Below, in pieces: positions 42,638 through 53,083 of a DNA stretch of 64,000 nucleotides. The notes below the pieces were generated by a model. That model saw only the letters and a program-made list of their open reading frames with translations. It was not told where the DNA came from and ran no database searches. Location: positions 1,798,001 to 1,862,000 of the forward strand of contig OZ244951.1 in assembly GCA_965222315.1 (NCBI GenBank), given 5' to 3'. The DNA comes from JACKII01 sp965222315. Its GTDB lineage: Bacteria; Pseudomonadota; Alphaproteobacteria; Bin95. Made by a program: the position numbers and the translations under genes. Numbering within the stretch: position 1 is the stretch's first letter; the number at the start of each line of letters is the position of its first letter.

Positions 42638-43720
42638 CTACGCAGTTCCGTAAGGCGGCAATTGCCGCTTCCAGGCACCATCCGGCAGCCGCCGCATGAG
42701 GGTACTGCGGGCGCTGCTCCAGCCTGCCCCCAGGCCGATAATCAGCATGCCGAGACAGAGGATGATCAATGGCACGCCCAGGCTCATGTCCGTTTCCTGT
42801 TTGAACAGGACGTTGGCAATCAGCGCGGTCATATAGCCGATGGCCGACAACATGAAGGAACGCCGGTCAATGATGAGGGAAACTGCCACCACCAGGGCGA
42901 TGAGGACCAACAGCCCGGCATAGGCGGGTGTGGTGTGCTGGTTCAGCAGGGTCAGGGCAAGGGTGTTGACGAGGGCAGGGCCGGCGAGCAGGTGCAGCCA
43001 GAACCCACAGGCAGACGCGCGGGAGAGGCGGTGCGGGTCCGCCATGTCGAAGCGCATGGCGAGCGCAAATCCGACGACGCCCAGACCCAAAATAATCCAG
43101 GCAAAGACCGAGCCGACGCTGATATCCAGAATGGCGAAGGGCCGGTTTTCGAGCGTGGACTGAAGCTGCTCCGGATCGATGGTGCCCGCTGCGATCAGGG
43201 AGGCGGCGAGCGCCATCAGTCCGATCAGAAACAGGGTAAAGGGCAGACGGAAGCGCCAGTAGAACAGCCCCCCTGCAATAAGCCCGGCTACCAATCCGTA
43301 AATAACCGGCCACGCGTCGGTCGGCGGGAAAACGTAGAAGTGGTCGAAGGCCGCCCGGGCAAAGGCGGTGACGAAAAGGCACGCAAGCACCATGCTGGGC
43401 AGGGTCATACGCCGGTGGCGGGTCAAGTATTCGCCCCCCAGCCAGACCAGCACGCCCAACAGGGCAAGCGAGACCGTCCGGTCGAGGGATATAGCCCAGG
43501 CAGCGGCCGCATAGCCGCCTGCGAACATCAACAGGCCGACCGTGATGAAGACCTCATTGAAGCCGCGGAATAGCTGGAATGGCTCGTCAGCCATCTGGCG
43601 TCCATCGGCGCTGGTCTGCCGGGCGGCGGCAAGGCCAAGCAGGTTGGCGGCCTGCGCCTCTGTCAGGTAGCCGGCAGCGACCGCGGCCCGGATGTCCGTG
43701 TCCTCAACCGATATGGTCAT
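42638..43720 (-). CDS. Multi-spanning membrane protein of unknown function
   Basis: Protein of 360 residues. The first 45 residues are soluble and include a helix-turn (VAAGYLTEAQAANLLGL) resembling the start of DUF2157-type proteins. About ten hydrophobic segments follow. The C-terminus (RSTLMRRLPDGAWKRQLPP) is basic. I do not assign a function. Convergent with the DUF808 gene. Confidence 0.75.
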   Translation of the reverse strand: MTISVEDTDIRAAVAAGYLTEAQAANLLGLAAARQTSADGRQMADEPFQLFRGFNEVFITVGLLMFAGGYAAAAWAISLDRTVSLALLGVLVWLGGEYLTRHRRMTLPSMVLACLFVTAFARAAFDHFYVFPPTDAWPVIYGLVAGLIAGGLFYWRFRLPFTLFLIGLMALAASLIAAGTIDPEQLQSTLENRPFAILDISVGSVFAWIILGLGVVGFALAMRFDMADPHRLSRASACGFWLHLLAGPALVNTLALTLLNQHTTPAYAGLLVLIALVVAVSLIIDRRSFMLSAIGYMTALIANVLFKQETDMSLGVPLIILCLGMLIIGLGAGWSSARSTLMRRLPDGAWKRQLPPYGTA

Positions 43721-43773
43721 TGCTCTGCCCCTTCCGGTACGACGCGGGTGCGCCTTGCTTTGATGGGGAGGGG

Positions 43774-45429
43774 TTAGACCAGGCCAAGCTCTTTGTCGAT
43801 TGCGTCGAAGGCCGGATCGCGTTTGGCCGGATCGCCCCAGCCACCGCCGCCGCCGGAATGCACTCGGAAGACATCGCCGGGCGCGACAGGGATGCCAACC
43901 AGTTTGGTTTTGAGCTTCGTCTCTGAGCCATCGGCCGCATGGATCAGGCGGTAGTCGTGCGGCTTCGCATCCTTGCCGCCGGAAATGCCGCGCGCGCCAT
44001 GGCGGATGCCGTCGCCGGCGGTGTTGGCGCGGGCGGGGCCAGCGGTCTCCACCTGCATTTCCATGACGGCGCCGACGCCGCCGCGGAATTGGCCCTCGCC
44101 GCCGGAGCCGGGGCGGAATTCATGGCTTTTGAAGAGGAGAGGGAAGCGGACCTCCGCTACCTCCACCGAGCCGAACTTCAAGCCGCCCGCCGAATGCCAC
44201 TCCCCAGAGCAGTGCCAGCCGTCACCCGCGATCGAACCGCCGCCGCCCGGCCTCGCGTGGAACATGTGCCAGATGAAGCGCTTGCCGGTGCGTGGGTCGT
44301 CGCCCTGAATTGCGAGGCGGAGCCGCCGGCCCCAACCCCCCATGGCGCGTTCAGGGGTCGCTTGAGAGAGCGCGACGATGACGGCCTCGATGATCTCGTT
44401 GCCGCAATGGCTGGTGCACATGGTGACTGGCAGGCCCTCGTTCGGCCACACCATCGTTCCCTGTTGAAGTTTTACCGTTAAGGGTCTGATTGTACCTGAA
44501 TTTTTTGGCGTCAGAGGATCCAAGAGGAAGGAGAATGCCATGGCGATGGCGCTCTGGGTGTTGGCGTGGGAGGAGTTGACGAAACCGCGGCTTTCCGGGT
44601 CGGAGCCGGTCATGTCGATTTCGACTTCCTCACCTTTTACCGTGACTGTCGCGTGTATCTTTATGTTTTCACGCCCGAAACCGTCGTCATCGAGCCAAGC
44701 AGAGCCTTCGTAGGTGCCATCCGGCCATTCGGCGACGGCGGCGCGGGCCTGGCGCTCGGCGCTATCCAGGATCTGTTCGACGGAGGCGGCGACGGTGTCC
44801 GCGCCGAAGTCGTTGAACAGTGCCTCCAGCCGGCGTTCTCCCAGGTGGACGGAGCCGAGTTGCGCCGCCAGATCGCCCAGGAAATCGCGCGGCAGGCGCG
44901 TGTTCAGCGCCAGTAGGTCGAGCAGGTCGTCGCGGCAGACACTCTGGTCATAGAGTTTGATTGGCGGCAGGCGGAAGCCCTCATGGAAGATCTCCGTCGC
45001 TTCGGGGTTGTAGGCGCCGTGGGTGGTGCCGCCGATGTCGGAATGGTGGGCGCGGTTGACGGTCCAGAACAGCAGCTTCTCGCCCGCGAACACGGGGACG
45101 AAGGCGGTGACGTCTGGCAGGTGCGAGCCGCCGCGGTAGGGGTCGTTCAGCAGGTATAGGTCGCCTTTTTTCACTTGTCCCTCAAAGCGTTCGACGACTT
45201 CCTTCAGAGCCCATGTGAGTGCGCCAACATGCACCGGAATGTGTTCCGCCTGGGCTACCAATCGCACTTGCGCGTCGCAGATGGCGGTGGAGAAGTCGCG
45301 GCTGGAGTTGAGGATCTGGCTGTAGCTGGTCCGCAGCATCGCCTCCCCCATTTCCTCGACGATGGCGGTCAGGCGGTGCTGAACGACGGAGACGGTGATC
45401 GGGTCAGGGGCGTTGGCGGCGGCGGACAT
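43774..45429 (-). CDS. Hydantoinase B / 5-oxoprolinase family protein
   Basis: HyuB-type protein of 551 residues. Family blocks visible are LRTSYSQILNSSRDFSTAI, LLNDPYRGGSHLPDVT, NRAHHSDIGGTTHGAYNPEA, FVNSSHANTQSAIAMAFSF and the Gly-rich C-terminal HSGGGGGWGDP. HyuB normally pairs with HyuA (ATP-dependent N-methylhydantoinase, 5-oxoprolinase or acetophenone/acetone carboxylase), but no hyuA is adjacent here. The start at 45429 (MSAAANAPDP) is preferred over the longer frame. Confidence 0.9.
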   Translation of the reverse strand: MSAAANAPDPITVSVVQHRLTAIVEEMGEAMLRTSYSQILNSSRDFSTAICDAQVRLVAQAEHIPVHVGALTWALKEVVERFEGQVKKGDLYLLNDPYRGGSHLPDVTAFVPVFAGEKLLFWTVNRAHHSDIGGTTHGAYNPEATEIFHEGFRLPPIKLYDQSVCRDDLLDLLALNTRLPRDFLGDLAAQLGSVHLGERRLEALFNDFGADTVAASVEQILDSAERQARAAVAEWPDGTYEGSAWLDDDGFGRENIKIHATVTVKGEEVEIDMTGSDPESRGFVNSSHANTQSAIAMAFSFLLDPLTPKNSGTIRPLTVKLQQGTMVWPNEGLPVTMCTSHCGNEIIEAVIVALSQATPERAMGGWGRRLRLAIQGDDPRTGKRFIWHMFHARPGGGGSIAGDGWHCSGEWHSAGGLKFGSVEVAEVRFPLLFKSHEFRPGSGGEGQFRGGVGAVMEMQVETAGPARANTAGDGIRHGARGISGGKDAKPHDYRLIHAADGSETKLKTKLVGIPVAPGDVFRVHSGGGGGWGDPAKRDPAFDAIDKELGLV

Positions 45430-45525
45430 GGGCGGGAGACTCGGCAGGGCGGATACGGGAGCCAAAGCCTGCCTGCAAGAGCACCGGCGATCAAGCCCGC
45501 TTGGCTCCCGCTGCGGTTCTACCGG

Positions 45526-46377
45526 TCACGTCTTCTCCGCCAGCCTCTCTGCCATCGCTACAATCTCTGCCGCCGTGCGGCCATCCTTCCGCAGGTCTGG
45601 CACGCTGACGCTCTTATCGCGTTTGGCGAAGCGTTTGCCGTCGGGGCCGAGGAGGAGGCCGTGGTGCCAGTACTCGGGCTCCGGCAGGCCGAGCAGGGCC
45701 TGGAGGACGCGGTGCACATCGGTTGAGGGCAGGAGGTCTTCGCCGCGGGTGACGAGCGTGATGCCTTGCAGGGCGTCGTCCAGCGTAACGGAGAGGTGGT
45801 AGCTGGTCGGGGTGTCCTTGCGCGCCAGCACCACGTCGCCGAACGCCTCCGGGCGACACGCGAGGCAACCCCGGCCACGGTCGTGGAAGGAGAGCCTGCC
45901 CGTGACCGCCTGTGCGGCGGCCATGTCCAGCCGCCAGGCGGGAGTCTCCCCGCCGGCGATGCGATTCTGTGCTTCCGGGCGCGGCAGGCCGCGACAGATG
46001 CCGGGATAGACTGGACCGTCCGGGCCGTGCGGTGCGCCGCCGGCGGCTTGAATTTCCCGCTGAATGTCGGCGCGGGTGCAGAAGCAGGGGTAGGTGAGGC
46101 CCATGCTATCCAGACGCTCCAACGCCGCTTTGTATTCCGGCAGATGGTCCGATTGCCTGCGCTCGGGCTTCTCGTCCGAGCCGAGGCAGAGCCAGTCCAG
46201 GTCGCCGAGCATCCGGTCCGTGAATTCCGGCTTGCAGCGGGTCGTGTCGATATCCTCGATTCGCACCAGATAGCGCCCGCCATCCGCACGCGCTGCCTGT
46301 TGTGCGAACAAGGCGGAGTAGACGCTGCCGAGGTGCAGGTAGCCAGTGGGCGAAGGGGCAAAACGGGTGACGGTCAT
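45526..46377 (-). CDS. gluQ: Glutamyl-Q tRNA(Asp) synthetase
   Basis: Truncated class I synthetase of 283 residues. It resembles the GluRS catalytic domain, with the HIGH-like FAPSPTGYLHLGS and a KMSKS-like GKRFAKRDKS, but lacks an anticodon-binding domain. Zinc-site Cys residues are in YPCFCTRADIQ and PGICRGL. It glutamylates queuosine in tRNA(Asp). Divergent from the esterase gene at 46441. Confidence 0.94.
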   Translation of the reverse strand: MTVTRFAPSPTGYLHLGSVYSALFAQQAARADGGRYLVRIEDIDTTRCKPEFTDRMLGDLDWLCLGSDEKPERRQSDHLPEYKAALERLDSMGLTYPCFCTRADIQREIQAAGGAPHGPDGPVYPGICRGLPRPEAQNRIAGGETPAWRLDMAAAQAVTGRLSFHDRGRGCLACRPEAFGDVVLARKDTPTSYHLSVTLDDALQGITLVTRGEDLLPSTDVHRVLQALLGLPEPEYWHHGLLLGPDGKRFAKRDKSVSVPDLRKDGRTAAEIVAMAERLAEKT

Positions 46378-46440
46378 GGGGCGGAGCGGTTAGGGTTGGA
46401 CCGCATTTAACCTCGCACGCCGCGCAAAGGGAGCCAAGCC

Positions 46441-47121
46441 ATGGCCGTCGATCCGGAAGTCAAAGGCACCACGCTGATGAGCCATCACCAGGGCACGCAG
46501 TCTGGGGAGGCGCCCAAGCAGCTGGTTGTGCTGCTGCATGGCTATGGCGCGGATGGGGCGGATCTGATCGGGCTTGCACCCTATCTGGGGCAGGTCCTGC
46601 CGGATGCCGCCTTTGTCGCGCCGGATGCGCCCTTTCCCTGCCATATGGCGGTCTGGGGCTTTCAATGGTTCGACATTGAGGGCGCCAGCACGGAGCAGCG
46701 GCTGGAGGGTGCGCGCTTCGTCGACAAGATGCTGCAACCCTTCTTCGATGCGCAGTTGGAAGCGCATGGCGTGCCGCCGGAGGAACTCTACATCCTGGGC
46801 TTCAGCCAGGGCATGATGGTAGCGTTGCATTCCGGCCTGCGCCGGGCGGTGCAGCCCAAGGCGGTGATTGGGATTTCCGGGCGGTTGCTGGGTGCAGACC
46901 TGCTGGCGACGGAAATGACCAACAAGCCGCCAGTGCTGCTGGTGCACGGGGACCGGGACGAAGTGGTCCCCCCGGAAAGCCAGAAAGCAGCGTTTGATGC
47001 GCTGCAGTCGGCCGGACTGGACGTGGAAAGCTACACGGTCGCAGGGCTGGGCCACGGAATCGACGAGGAAGCAATTTTGAAAGTGGGGCAGTTCCTGCGG
47101 GTGGTGTCAGGGGCGGCCTGA
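46441..47121 (+). CDS. Phospholipase/carboxylesterase family alpha/beta hydrolase
   Basis: Serine hydrolase of 226 residues of the YpfH/carboxylesterase group. The nucleophile is in LGFSQGMMV, the oxyanion loop is LLHGYGADGADLIGLAP, the Asp is in VHGDRDEVVPP and the His in VAGLGHGIDEE. No signal peptide. It hydrolyses short-chain or lyso-lipid esters. Convergent with the secreted hypothetical protein gene. Confidence 0.9.
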   Translation: MAVDPEVKGTTLMSHHQGTQSGEAPKQLVVLLHGYGADGADLIGLAPYLGQVLPDAAFVAPDAPFPCHMAVWGFQWFDIEGASTEQRLEGARFVDKMLQPFFDAQLEAHGVPPEELYILGFSQGMMVALHSGLRRAVQPKAVIGISGRLLGADLLATEMTNKPPVLLVHGDRDEVVPPESQKAAFDALQSAGLDVESYTVAGLGHGIDEEAILKVGQFLRVVSGAA

Positions 47122-47128
47122 GCCGCAC

Positions 47129-47509
47129 CTATTTACGACGCCATTTGTAGATAATGTCGGGATTCGCGCCGCATTCAAGAATGCGGAGGCGGCCCATGCT
47201 GGCTTCGGCATTTTCGCCTATGGGCATTTGCGCCCGGCCGAATCCCAGTGGCATTCGCGATGTGCCCGGTTGCAGCGTCAGGCCGGCCGTGATGATGGCC
47301 TGGTCCGGGCGGCGGAAGGCGTAGGTGATGAACAATTGGTTGGGAAACCGGTTTTCGATGGTTGCCATGTAGGCTGTGGTGCCTGGCGGGCACCTAGCGT
47401 CAAGGCAGATGCCCTCCAGCTTCGTTACGCTGGTATCGGGGCAAATGGCTAGTGCTGCTGCAGGCATGAGGACGCCCAAAGCCACAACCGCCAAGCTTTT
47501 CCAATTCAT
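47129..47509 (-). CDS. Secreted cysteine-containing protein of unknown function
   Basis: Protein of 126 residues from MNWKSLAVVALGVLMPAAALA, a good Sec signal peptide with cleavage after ALA. The mature part has four Cys (ICPDTS, GICLDARCPPG, ILECGANPD) that could form two disulfides in the periplasm. The start is one of two adjacent ATGs (47512 or 47509) after GAGGAAG. No family recognised. Confidence 0.7.
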   Translation of the reverse strand: MNWKSLAVVALGVLMPAAALAICPDTSVTKLEGICLDARCPPGTTAYMATIENRFPNQLFITYAFRRPDQAIITAGLTLQPGTSRMPLGFGRAQMPIGENAEASMGRLRILECGANPDIIYKWRRK

Positions 47510-47512
47510 CAT

Positions 47513-47984
47513 CTTCCTCTCGATCCCTGAAATACGCCACCACACTCTGCGTGATGACGTATCTCTGATTCGTCATCCGTCTGCTGCGTTACAGGAAGAA
47601 CAAAAAATTCACCAGAGTATGAAGCCGAAGACCAGGAAGGACGGGACCAGAAAGGACGCTGCCACAGAGTTCTGAAATTTTGGCGCCATAACGCCGGCCC
47701 AAATTTCGGGCACAGGCCGATGGATAGGAGAACGCCGACGGACTGCACGATCCGGATCAAACCCAGTTCCGCCTCGTCCAGGTTAGGCACATCCGCGCCC
47801 GCCGCCCTTGCCGATCCCGCCGGGAATACCCCAAACGCAACGCGACTAGGCCGAGAGTACGCTTCCCGGTCATGGCTGACCGTCCTCCCAAATTTGCTTG
47901 CTCGCCAGTTCCGCGATACAGAACTGCGGTAAAAGACCGGTGCCGGTTTACGCAGTCGCATAGCCGGAACGCAAACATTTTTCT
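47513..47984. other. Long gap without a confident gene
   Basis: About 595 bp separate the secreted protein start from coxG. Minus-strand frames near 47720-47880 look partly coding: MTGKRTLGLVALRLG in one frame, and PNLDEAELGLIRIVQSVGVL in another that would join only after a frameshift. A further 26-codon frame encodes a hydrophobic MAPKFQNSVAASFLVPSFL segment. These may be a decayed membrane protein gene. No single frame is convincing, so no CDS is called. Confidence 0.4.
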
Positions 47985-47990
47985 TATAAT
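47985..47990 (+). promoter_or_regulatory. Possible -10 promoter element upstream of coxG
   Basis: A perfect TATAAT lies 117 bp before the coxG start in a locally AT-rich stretch (ATTTTTCTTATAATTGG). No matching -35 TTGACA is present at the usual spacing, so this is only a weak promoter candidate for the cox cluster. Confidence 0.3.
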
Positions 47991-48107
47991 TGGCATACCG
48001 CAGTCGGTGCCCGGTGCCTATTTTAGACATGAAACAGAATGGCTGTGCCGGCTTCAACGTTGTTCCCGGCCCCAAAGCGCCGACAGCAAATCGGAAGGAT
48101 CGAAACG

Positions 48108-48863
48108 ATGGAAATGAGTGGCGAATACCGCATTCCCGCGCCCCGGCAGACCGTTTGGGATGCGTTAAACGATCCCGACGTGCTGAAGGAGGCGATCACC
48201 GGCTGCGAGGAACTGGAGCGGAACGAGGAAGGCGGCTTCACCGCCAAAGTCCGGGCGAAGGTCGGACCGGTCAATGCGCGCTTTGCCGGAAAGGTCACTA
48301 TCGTCGATCCCGATCCGCCGAACGGTTATCGAATTGAAGGCGAGGGGACAGGCGGTGCAGCTGGATTCGCTAAAGGAGGGGCCAATGTCGCCCTTGCCGA
48401 GGATGGCGGCGAAACGGTGCTGACCTATGAGGCCAATGCGTCGGTCGGCGGCAAGTTGGCCCAGATCGGCTCCCGCCTGATCGATGGCACCGCGAAAAAA
48501 ATGGCTGATGAGTTTTTTGCGAAGTTTTCGGAAATCGTGGCGGAAAAGGCATCGGGCGGCCGGCCGGCGGACGAGGAGCCACCACAGGAAAAGCCCGCTG
48601 CGGCTGCCGGAGCAGCAGCAGCAGCAGCTGAAGCGCCCGCGCCGGCAGAGAAGCCTTACAGCGATGGCGCACCGTCGATCGGCGGCGCTGGCGAGGCGGC
48701 AGTCGAGGCCGCAGAAACGGTTGAGAATGCAGCAAGCCGGGTCGCGGACGAAGCTGCCGACGTGGTGGCGTCAACGGAGGCGACGGCCAGGGGTATGCCG
48801 CAATGGATGTGGATACTAATCGCCGCTGTCACCGTGGTCGCCCTGCTGATTTTGTTCACCTAG
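48108..48863 (+). CDS. coxG: CoxG-like SRPBCC protein with C-terminal membrane anchor
   Basis: Protein of 251 residues. The N-terminal 150 residues are a CoxG/SRPBCC domain (MSGEYRIPAPRQTVWDALND, DPDPPNGYRIEGEG, AGFAKGGANVAL). An Ala/Pro/Glu-rich linker follows, then a C-terminal membrane helix (WMWILIAAVTVVALLILF). CoxG proteins help recruit or mature CO-dehydrogenase-like molybdoenzymes at the membrane. The start follows GGAAGGAT. First gene of the cox-type cluster. Confidence 0.88.
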   Translation: MEMSGEYRIPAPRQTVWDALNDPDVLKEAITGCEELERNEEGGFTAKVRAKVGPVNARFAGKVTIVDPDPPNGYRIEGEGTGGAAGFAKGGANVALAEDGGETVLTYEANASVGGKLAQIGSRLIDGTAKKMADEFFAKFSEIVAEKASGGRPADEEPPQEKPAAAAGAAAAAAEAPAPAEKPYSDGAPSIGGAGEAAVEAAETVENAASRVADEAADVVASTEATARGMPQWMWILIAAVTVVALLILFT

Positions 48864-48966
48864 CCAACCGGTTCGTGCGCCGCGGCGCGCTTTCACGTTG
48901 ACCGTGCCGGGGCCGCCCGCCACATTGCCCAATCATTCTGCTGTTCTCTCGGGGAGAAGCATTGCC

Positions 48967-49440
<474 letters not shown>

Positions 49441-49466
49441 AGCTAGCAGGATAGGAGCGAAGCCAG

Positions 49467-50261
49467 ATGTATGAATTCACCTATCACCGCGCAGGCTCGT
49501 TGGACGATGCCAAGGCAAAGTTTGCGGCGGGCGATGATGCGACTCTAATGGGCGGCGGCATGACGCTGATCCCGACGCTGAAACAGCGGCTGGCCATGCC
49601 GACCGATGTGATCGACTTGGGCGGCGTTGACGGCCTTGCCGGTATACGGGTCGAAGACGGTACGCTGGTTGTCGGTGCCATGACAAAGCACGACAGCGTG
49701 GCCAACTCCGCCGATGTGAAAGCGTTTTGCCCGGCGCTCGCCGAACTGGCGGGCATGATCGGCGACCCGATGGTGCGGAACCGCGGAACGATTGGCGGCT
49801 CCATCGCCAACAACGATCCGGCGGCGGACTACCCGGCGGCGCTGGTCGGCCTGGGCGCGACGGTGGTAACCGACGCGCGGGAGATTACGGCGGACGACTT
49901 CTTTACCGGCATGTTCGAAACAGCGCTGGAGCCGGGCGAGATCATCCGGGAAGTGCGGTTTCCGAAGCCGAAGCGCGCGGCCTACGCCAAGTTTCCGAAC
50001 CCGGCCTCCCGCTATGCAATAGTCGGCGTGTTCGCCGCCGAAGCGGCGGACGGCATCCGTGTTGCGGTGACGGGCGCGGCGGCCAGTGTGTTCCGGCATG
50101 ACGGCATGGAAGCGGCGTTGGCGAACGCATTTAACGCCGATGCGGTCGCTGGCATGGGCGGCGATGCTGGTCAGATGAACAGCGACATTCATGCGAGCGC
50201 CGAATACCGGGCCCATCTGGTCGGCGTGATGGCGCGCCGGGCCGTGGCGAGCATCGCTTAG
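49467..50261 (+). CDS. coxM: Molybdenum hydroxylase medium subunit (FAD-binding)
   Basis: FAD subunit of 264 residues. The flavin motifs are DATLMGGGMTLIPTLKQR and VRNRGTIGGSIANNDPAADY, both standard in CoxM/CutM. The C-terminal domain ends with AEYRAHLVGVMARRAV. It works with coxS and a large subunit that is absent here; the substrate (CO, a purine, an aldehyde or other) therefore cannot be assigned. Confidence 0.93.
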   Translation: MYEFTYHRAGSLDDAKAKFAAGDDATLMGGGMTLIPTLKQRLAMPTDVIDLGGVDGLAGIRVEDGTLVVGAMTKHDSVANSADVKAFCPALAELAGMIGDPMVRNRGTIGGSIANNDPAADYPAALVGLGATVVTDAREITADDFFTGMFETALEPGEIIREVRFPKPKRAAYAKFPNPASRYAIVGVFAAEAADGIRVAVTGAAASVFRHDGMEAALANAFNADAVAGMGGDAGQMNSDIHASAEYRAHLVGVMARRAVASIA

Positions 50262-50442
50262 ACGGTTTTGTCCTTCGTGTTAGGCCCAACCACCAATAGC
50301 CTCATCCTTCGTAGCTCCGGCGGTACGCTGGGGCATATCGTGGAGTGTGCTTCGGTAGGCGGCGGACCATTCGATACGTCCGCGATCCGGGCTGCTCAGG
50401 ATGAAATTTTTTCTCTGCCGGCGCGGGCATCAAGGACATCGA

Positions 50443-51366
<924 letters not shown>

Positions 51367-51400
51367 TTCTACCCATTGCTTCACCGCTGACGGTCTTCAC

Positions 51401-51478
51401 CTCGAGTAGCCGCGACAGCGGCGTATCGAGAGGCCAGAAAAACGATCCCTCGATACACCGGCTCCGCCGGCACTCGGG
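51401..51478. repeat. Intergenic inverted repeat between coxD and coxE
   Basis: Segment CTCGAGTAGCCGC...GGCGTATCGAG (51401-51430) is opposed by CCTCGATACACCGGC...GCCGGCACTCGGG up to 51478, giving two nested hairpins. The CGAGTAG arm is related to the 7543-7640 element. It interrupts the coxD-coxE spacing of 128 bp and may modulate the transcript. Confidence 0.6.
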
Positions 51479-51494
51479 ATGAAGGGAGGGTAGT

Positions 51495-52724
51495 TTGGAC
51501 AGCGCTGCTCCCGCCAACACCTCCGGCCGCATTCCCGAAAACATCATGCATTTCGTGCGCACGCTCCGTGCCGCCGGGCTGCCATTGGGGCCGGGGCAGA
51601 CGCTGAGGGCGATTGAGGCGGTGCGGGCCGTCGATATTACCGAAAAGCGCGATTTCTACTGGGCGCTGCGCTCGTCGCTTATCAACCGCTACGACCAGAT
51701 CGACCTGTTCGACCAGGCCTTTGCCATGTTCTGGCGCAATCCGGACATCCTGAACAAGATGATCGACATGATGCTGCCGACCCTGGCCATCGACGATCCG
51801 GAAAAGCAGGAAGAAGGCGATCCGCTGCAGCGCAGACTGGCGGAGGCGATGATGCCGCCCCGCGACCAAATTCAGGAGCGGGAAGAGGAAGAAATCGAAA
51901 TCCAGGCGGACATGACCTGGTCCGCCCGCGAGCAGCTTCAGGCCAAGGACTTCGAGCAGATGAGCACGGAGGAGTTGGAGGTCGCGAAGCGCGCCATGGC
52001 CCGCCTTGCCCTGCCGTTGGCTGAGGTCAAGGTGCGCCGGTTCGAGCCGACGGGCCGCATCGCCCGCGCCGACCTGCGCCGCACCATGCAGAAGGCGCTC
52101 AGGGGTGGCGGTGATTCGATCCCGCTGCAATACCGCCGTCGCAAGACGCGGCCGCCGCCGCTGGTGGTGCTCTGCGATATCTCCGGCTCCATGGAACGCT
52201 ATGCCAGGATGCTGCTGCACTTCCTGCATGCGCTGACCAATGACCGGGATCGGGTGCATACCTTCCTTTTCGGCACGCGGCTGACCAACGTCACCCGCTA
52301 TTTGCGGGGCAAGGAAGTGGACCGGGCGCTCGCGAAAATCGGGGAGCAGGTACAGGACTGGTCCGGCGGCACCCGCATCGGTGCAAGCCTGGAGGACTTC
52401 AACCGGCTCTGGTCCCGCCGCGTATTGGGCCAGGGGGCGGTGGTGCTGCTGATCACTGACGGGCTTGACCGGGAGGCGGCGGAGGGTGTGGAAGAACAGA
52501 TGGAACGGTTGCAAAAGTCCTGCCGCCGCCTGATCTGGTTGAACCCGCTCTTGCGCTACGACCAGTTCCAGCCCAAATCTAGCGGTGCACGGGCTATGTT
52601 GCCCCATGTTGATGATTTCCGGCCCGTCCACAATATGGAGAGCCTCGGCGCGCTTGCCGGAGCGCTGTCCCAGACGGACGTTTCCATGCGGAAAGGTATG
52701 CGAGAATGGCGGAGCAAACTCTAA
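51495..52724 (+). CDS. coxE: CoxE-like VWA domain protein
   Basis: Protein of 409 residues with a C-terminal von Willebrand A domain. The MIDAS motif is VLCDISGSMERYARM near residue 226, and the later metal positions are in SGGTRIGASLEDF and LLITDGLDREAA. The N-terminal half is helical with a charged stretch (REEEEIEIQADMTW). It pairs with the CoxD ATPase in active-site assembly. The start is TTG 51495 after GGGAGGG. It overlaps the next gene by 19 bp. Confidence 0.9.
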   Translation: MDSAAPANTSGRIPENIMHFVRTLRAAGLPLGPGQTLRAIEAVRAVDITEKRDFYWALRSSLINRYDQIDLFDQAFAMFWRNPDILNKMIDMMLPTLAIDDPEKQEEGDPLQRRLAEAMMPPRDQIQEREEEEIEIQADMTWSAREQLQAKDFEQMSTEELEVAKRAMARLALPLAEVKVRRFEPTGRIARADLRRTMQKALRGGGDSIPLQYRRRKTRPPPLVVLCDISGSMERYARMLLHFLHALTNDRDRVHTFLFGTRLTNVTRYLRGKEVDRALAKIGEQVQDWSGGTRIGASLEDFNRLWSRRVLGQGAVVLLITDGLDREAAEGVEEQMERLQKSCRRLIWLNPLLRYDQFQPKSSGARAMLPHVDDFRPVHNMESLGALAGALSQTDVSMRKGMREWRSKL

Positions 52725-53080
52725 ACCCCGATGCGGTCGATCCCGGCGCGCTGACCAATGCAGAAGCCGATGCGATCCTGGCGCAAGCCCGCGACTGGCG
52801 AATTGATGGGAAGGGCGTTGCCCTGGCCACGGTGATCGCGACCTGGGGCTCTGCCCCGCGTGGCGTCGGCAGCCAGCTTGTGGTGAACGAGGACGGGGCC
52901 TTCATGGGCTCCGTTTCGGGCGGTTGTGTCGAGGGTGCGGTGGTCACTGAAGGCATGGACTGCATTGAGGACGGCAAGCCGCGGCTGCTGGACTTCGGCA
53001 TTTCCGACGACCAGGCCTGGGAAGTGGGCCTTGCCTGTGGCGGCAAGCTGGAAATTTACATTGAGCGGGTGGAGCGCTGA
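52706..53080 (+). CDS. XdhC/CoxF N-terminal domain protein
   Basis: Protein of 124 residues equal to the N-terminal XdhC/CoxI domain: VALATVIATWGSAPRGVGSQ, then MGSVSGGCVEGAVV and FGISDDQAWEVGLACGGK. XdhC proteins carry the molybdenum cofactor and deliver it in sulfurated form. The C-terminal Rossmann domain is encoded by the next gene, so the protein is split. Overlaps coxE by 19 bp. Confidence 0.9.
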   Translation: MAEQTLNPDAVDPGALTNAEADAILAQARDWRIDGKGVALATVIATWGSAPRGVGSQLVVNEDGAFMGSVSGGCVEGAVVTEGMDCIEDGKPRLLDFGISDDQAWEVGLACGGKLEIYIERVER

Positions 53081-53083
53081 TCC

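Noticed and set aside
47509..48075. 188-codon minus-strand ORF between the secreted protein and coxG
   Set aside because: Composition is Arg/Ser/Trp-rich without a consistent protein pattern; only a short middle part looks coding and that would need frameshifts to make sense.
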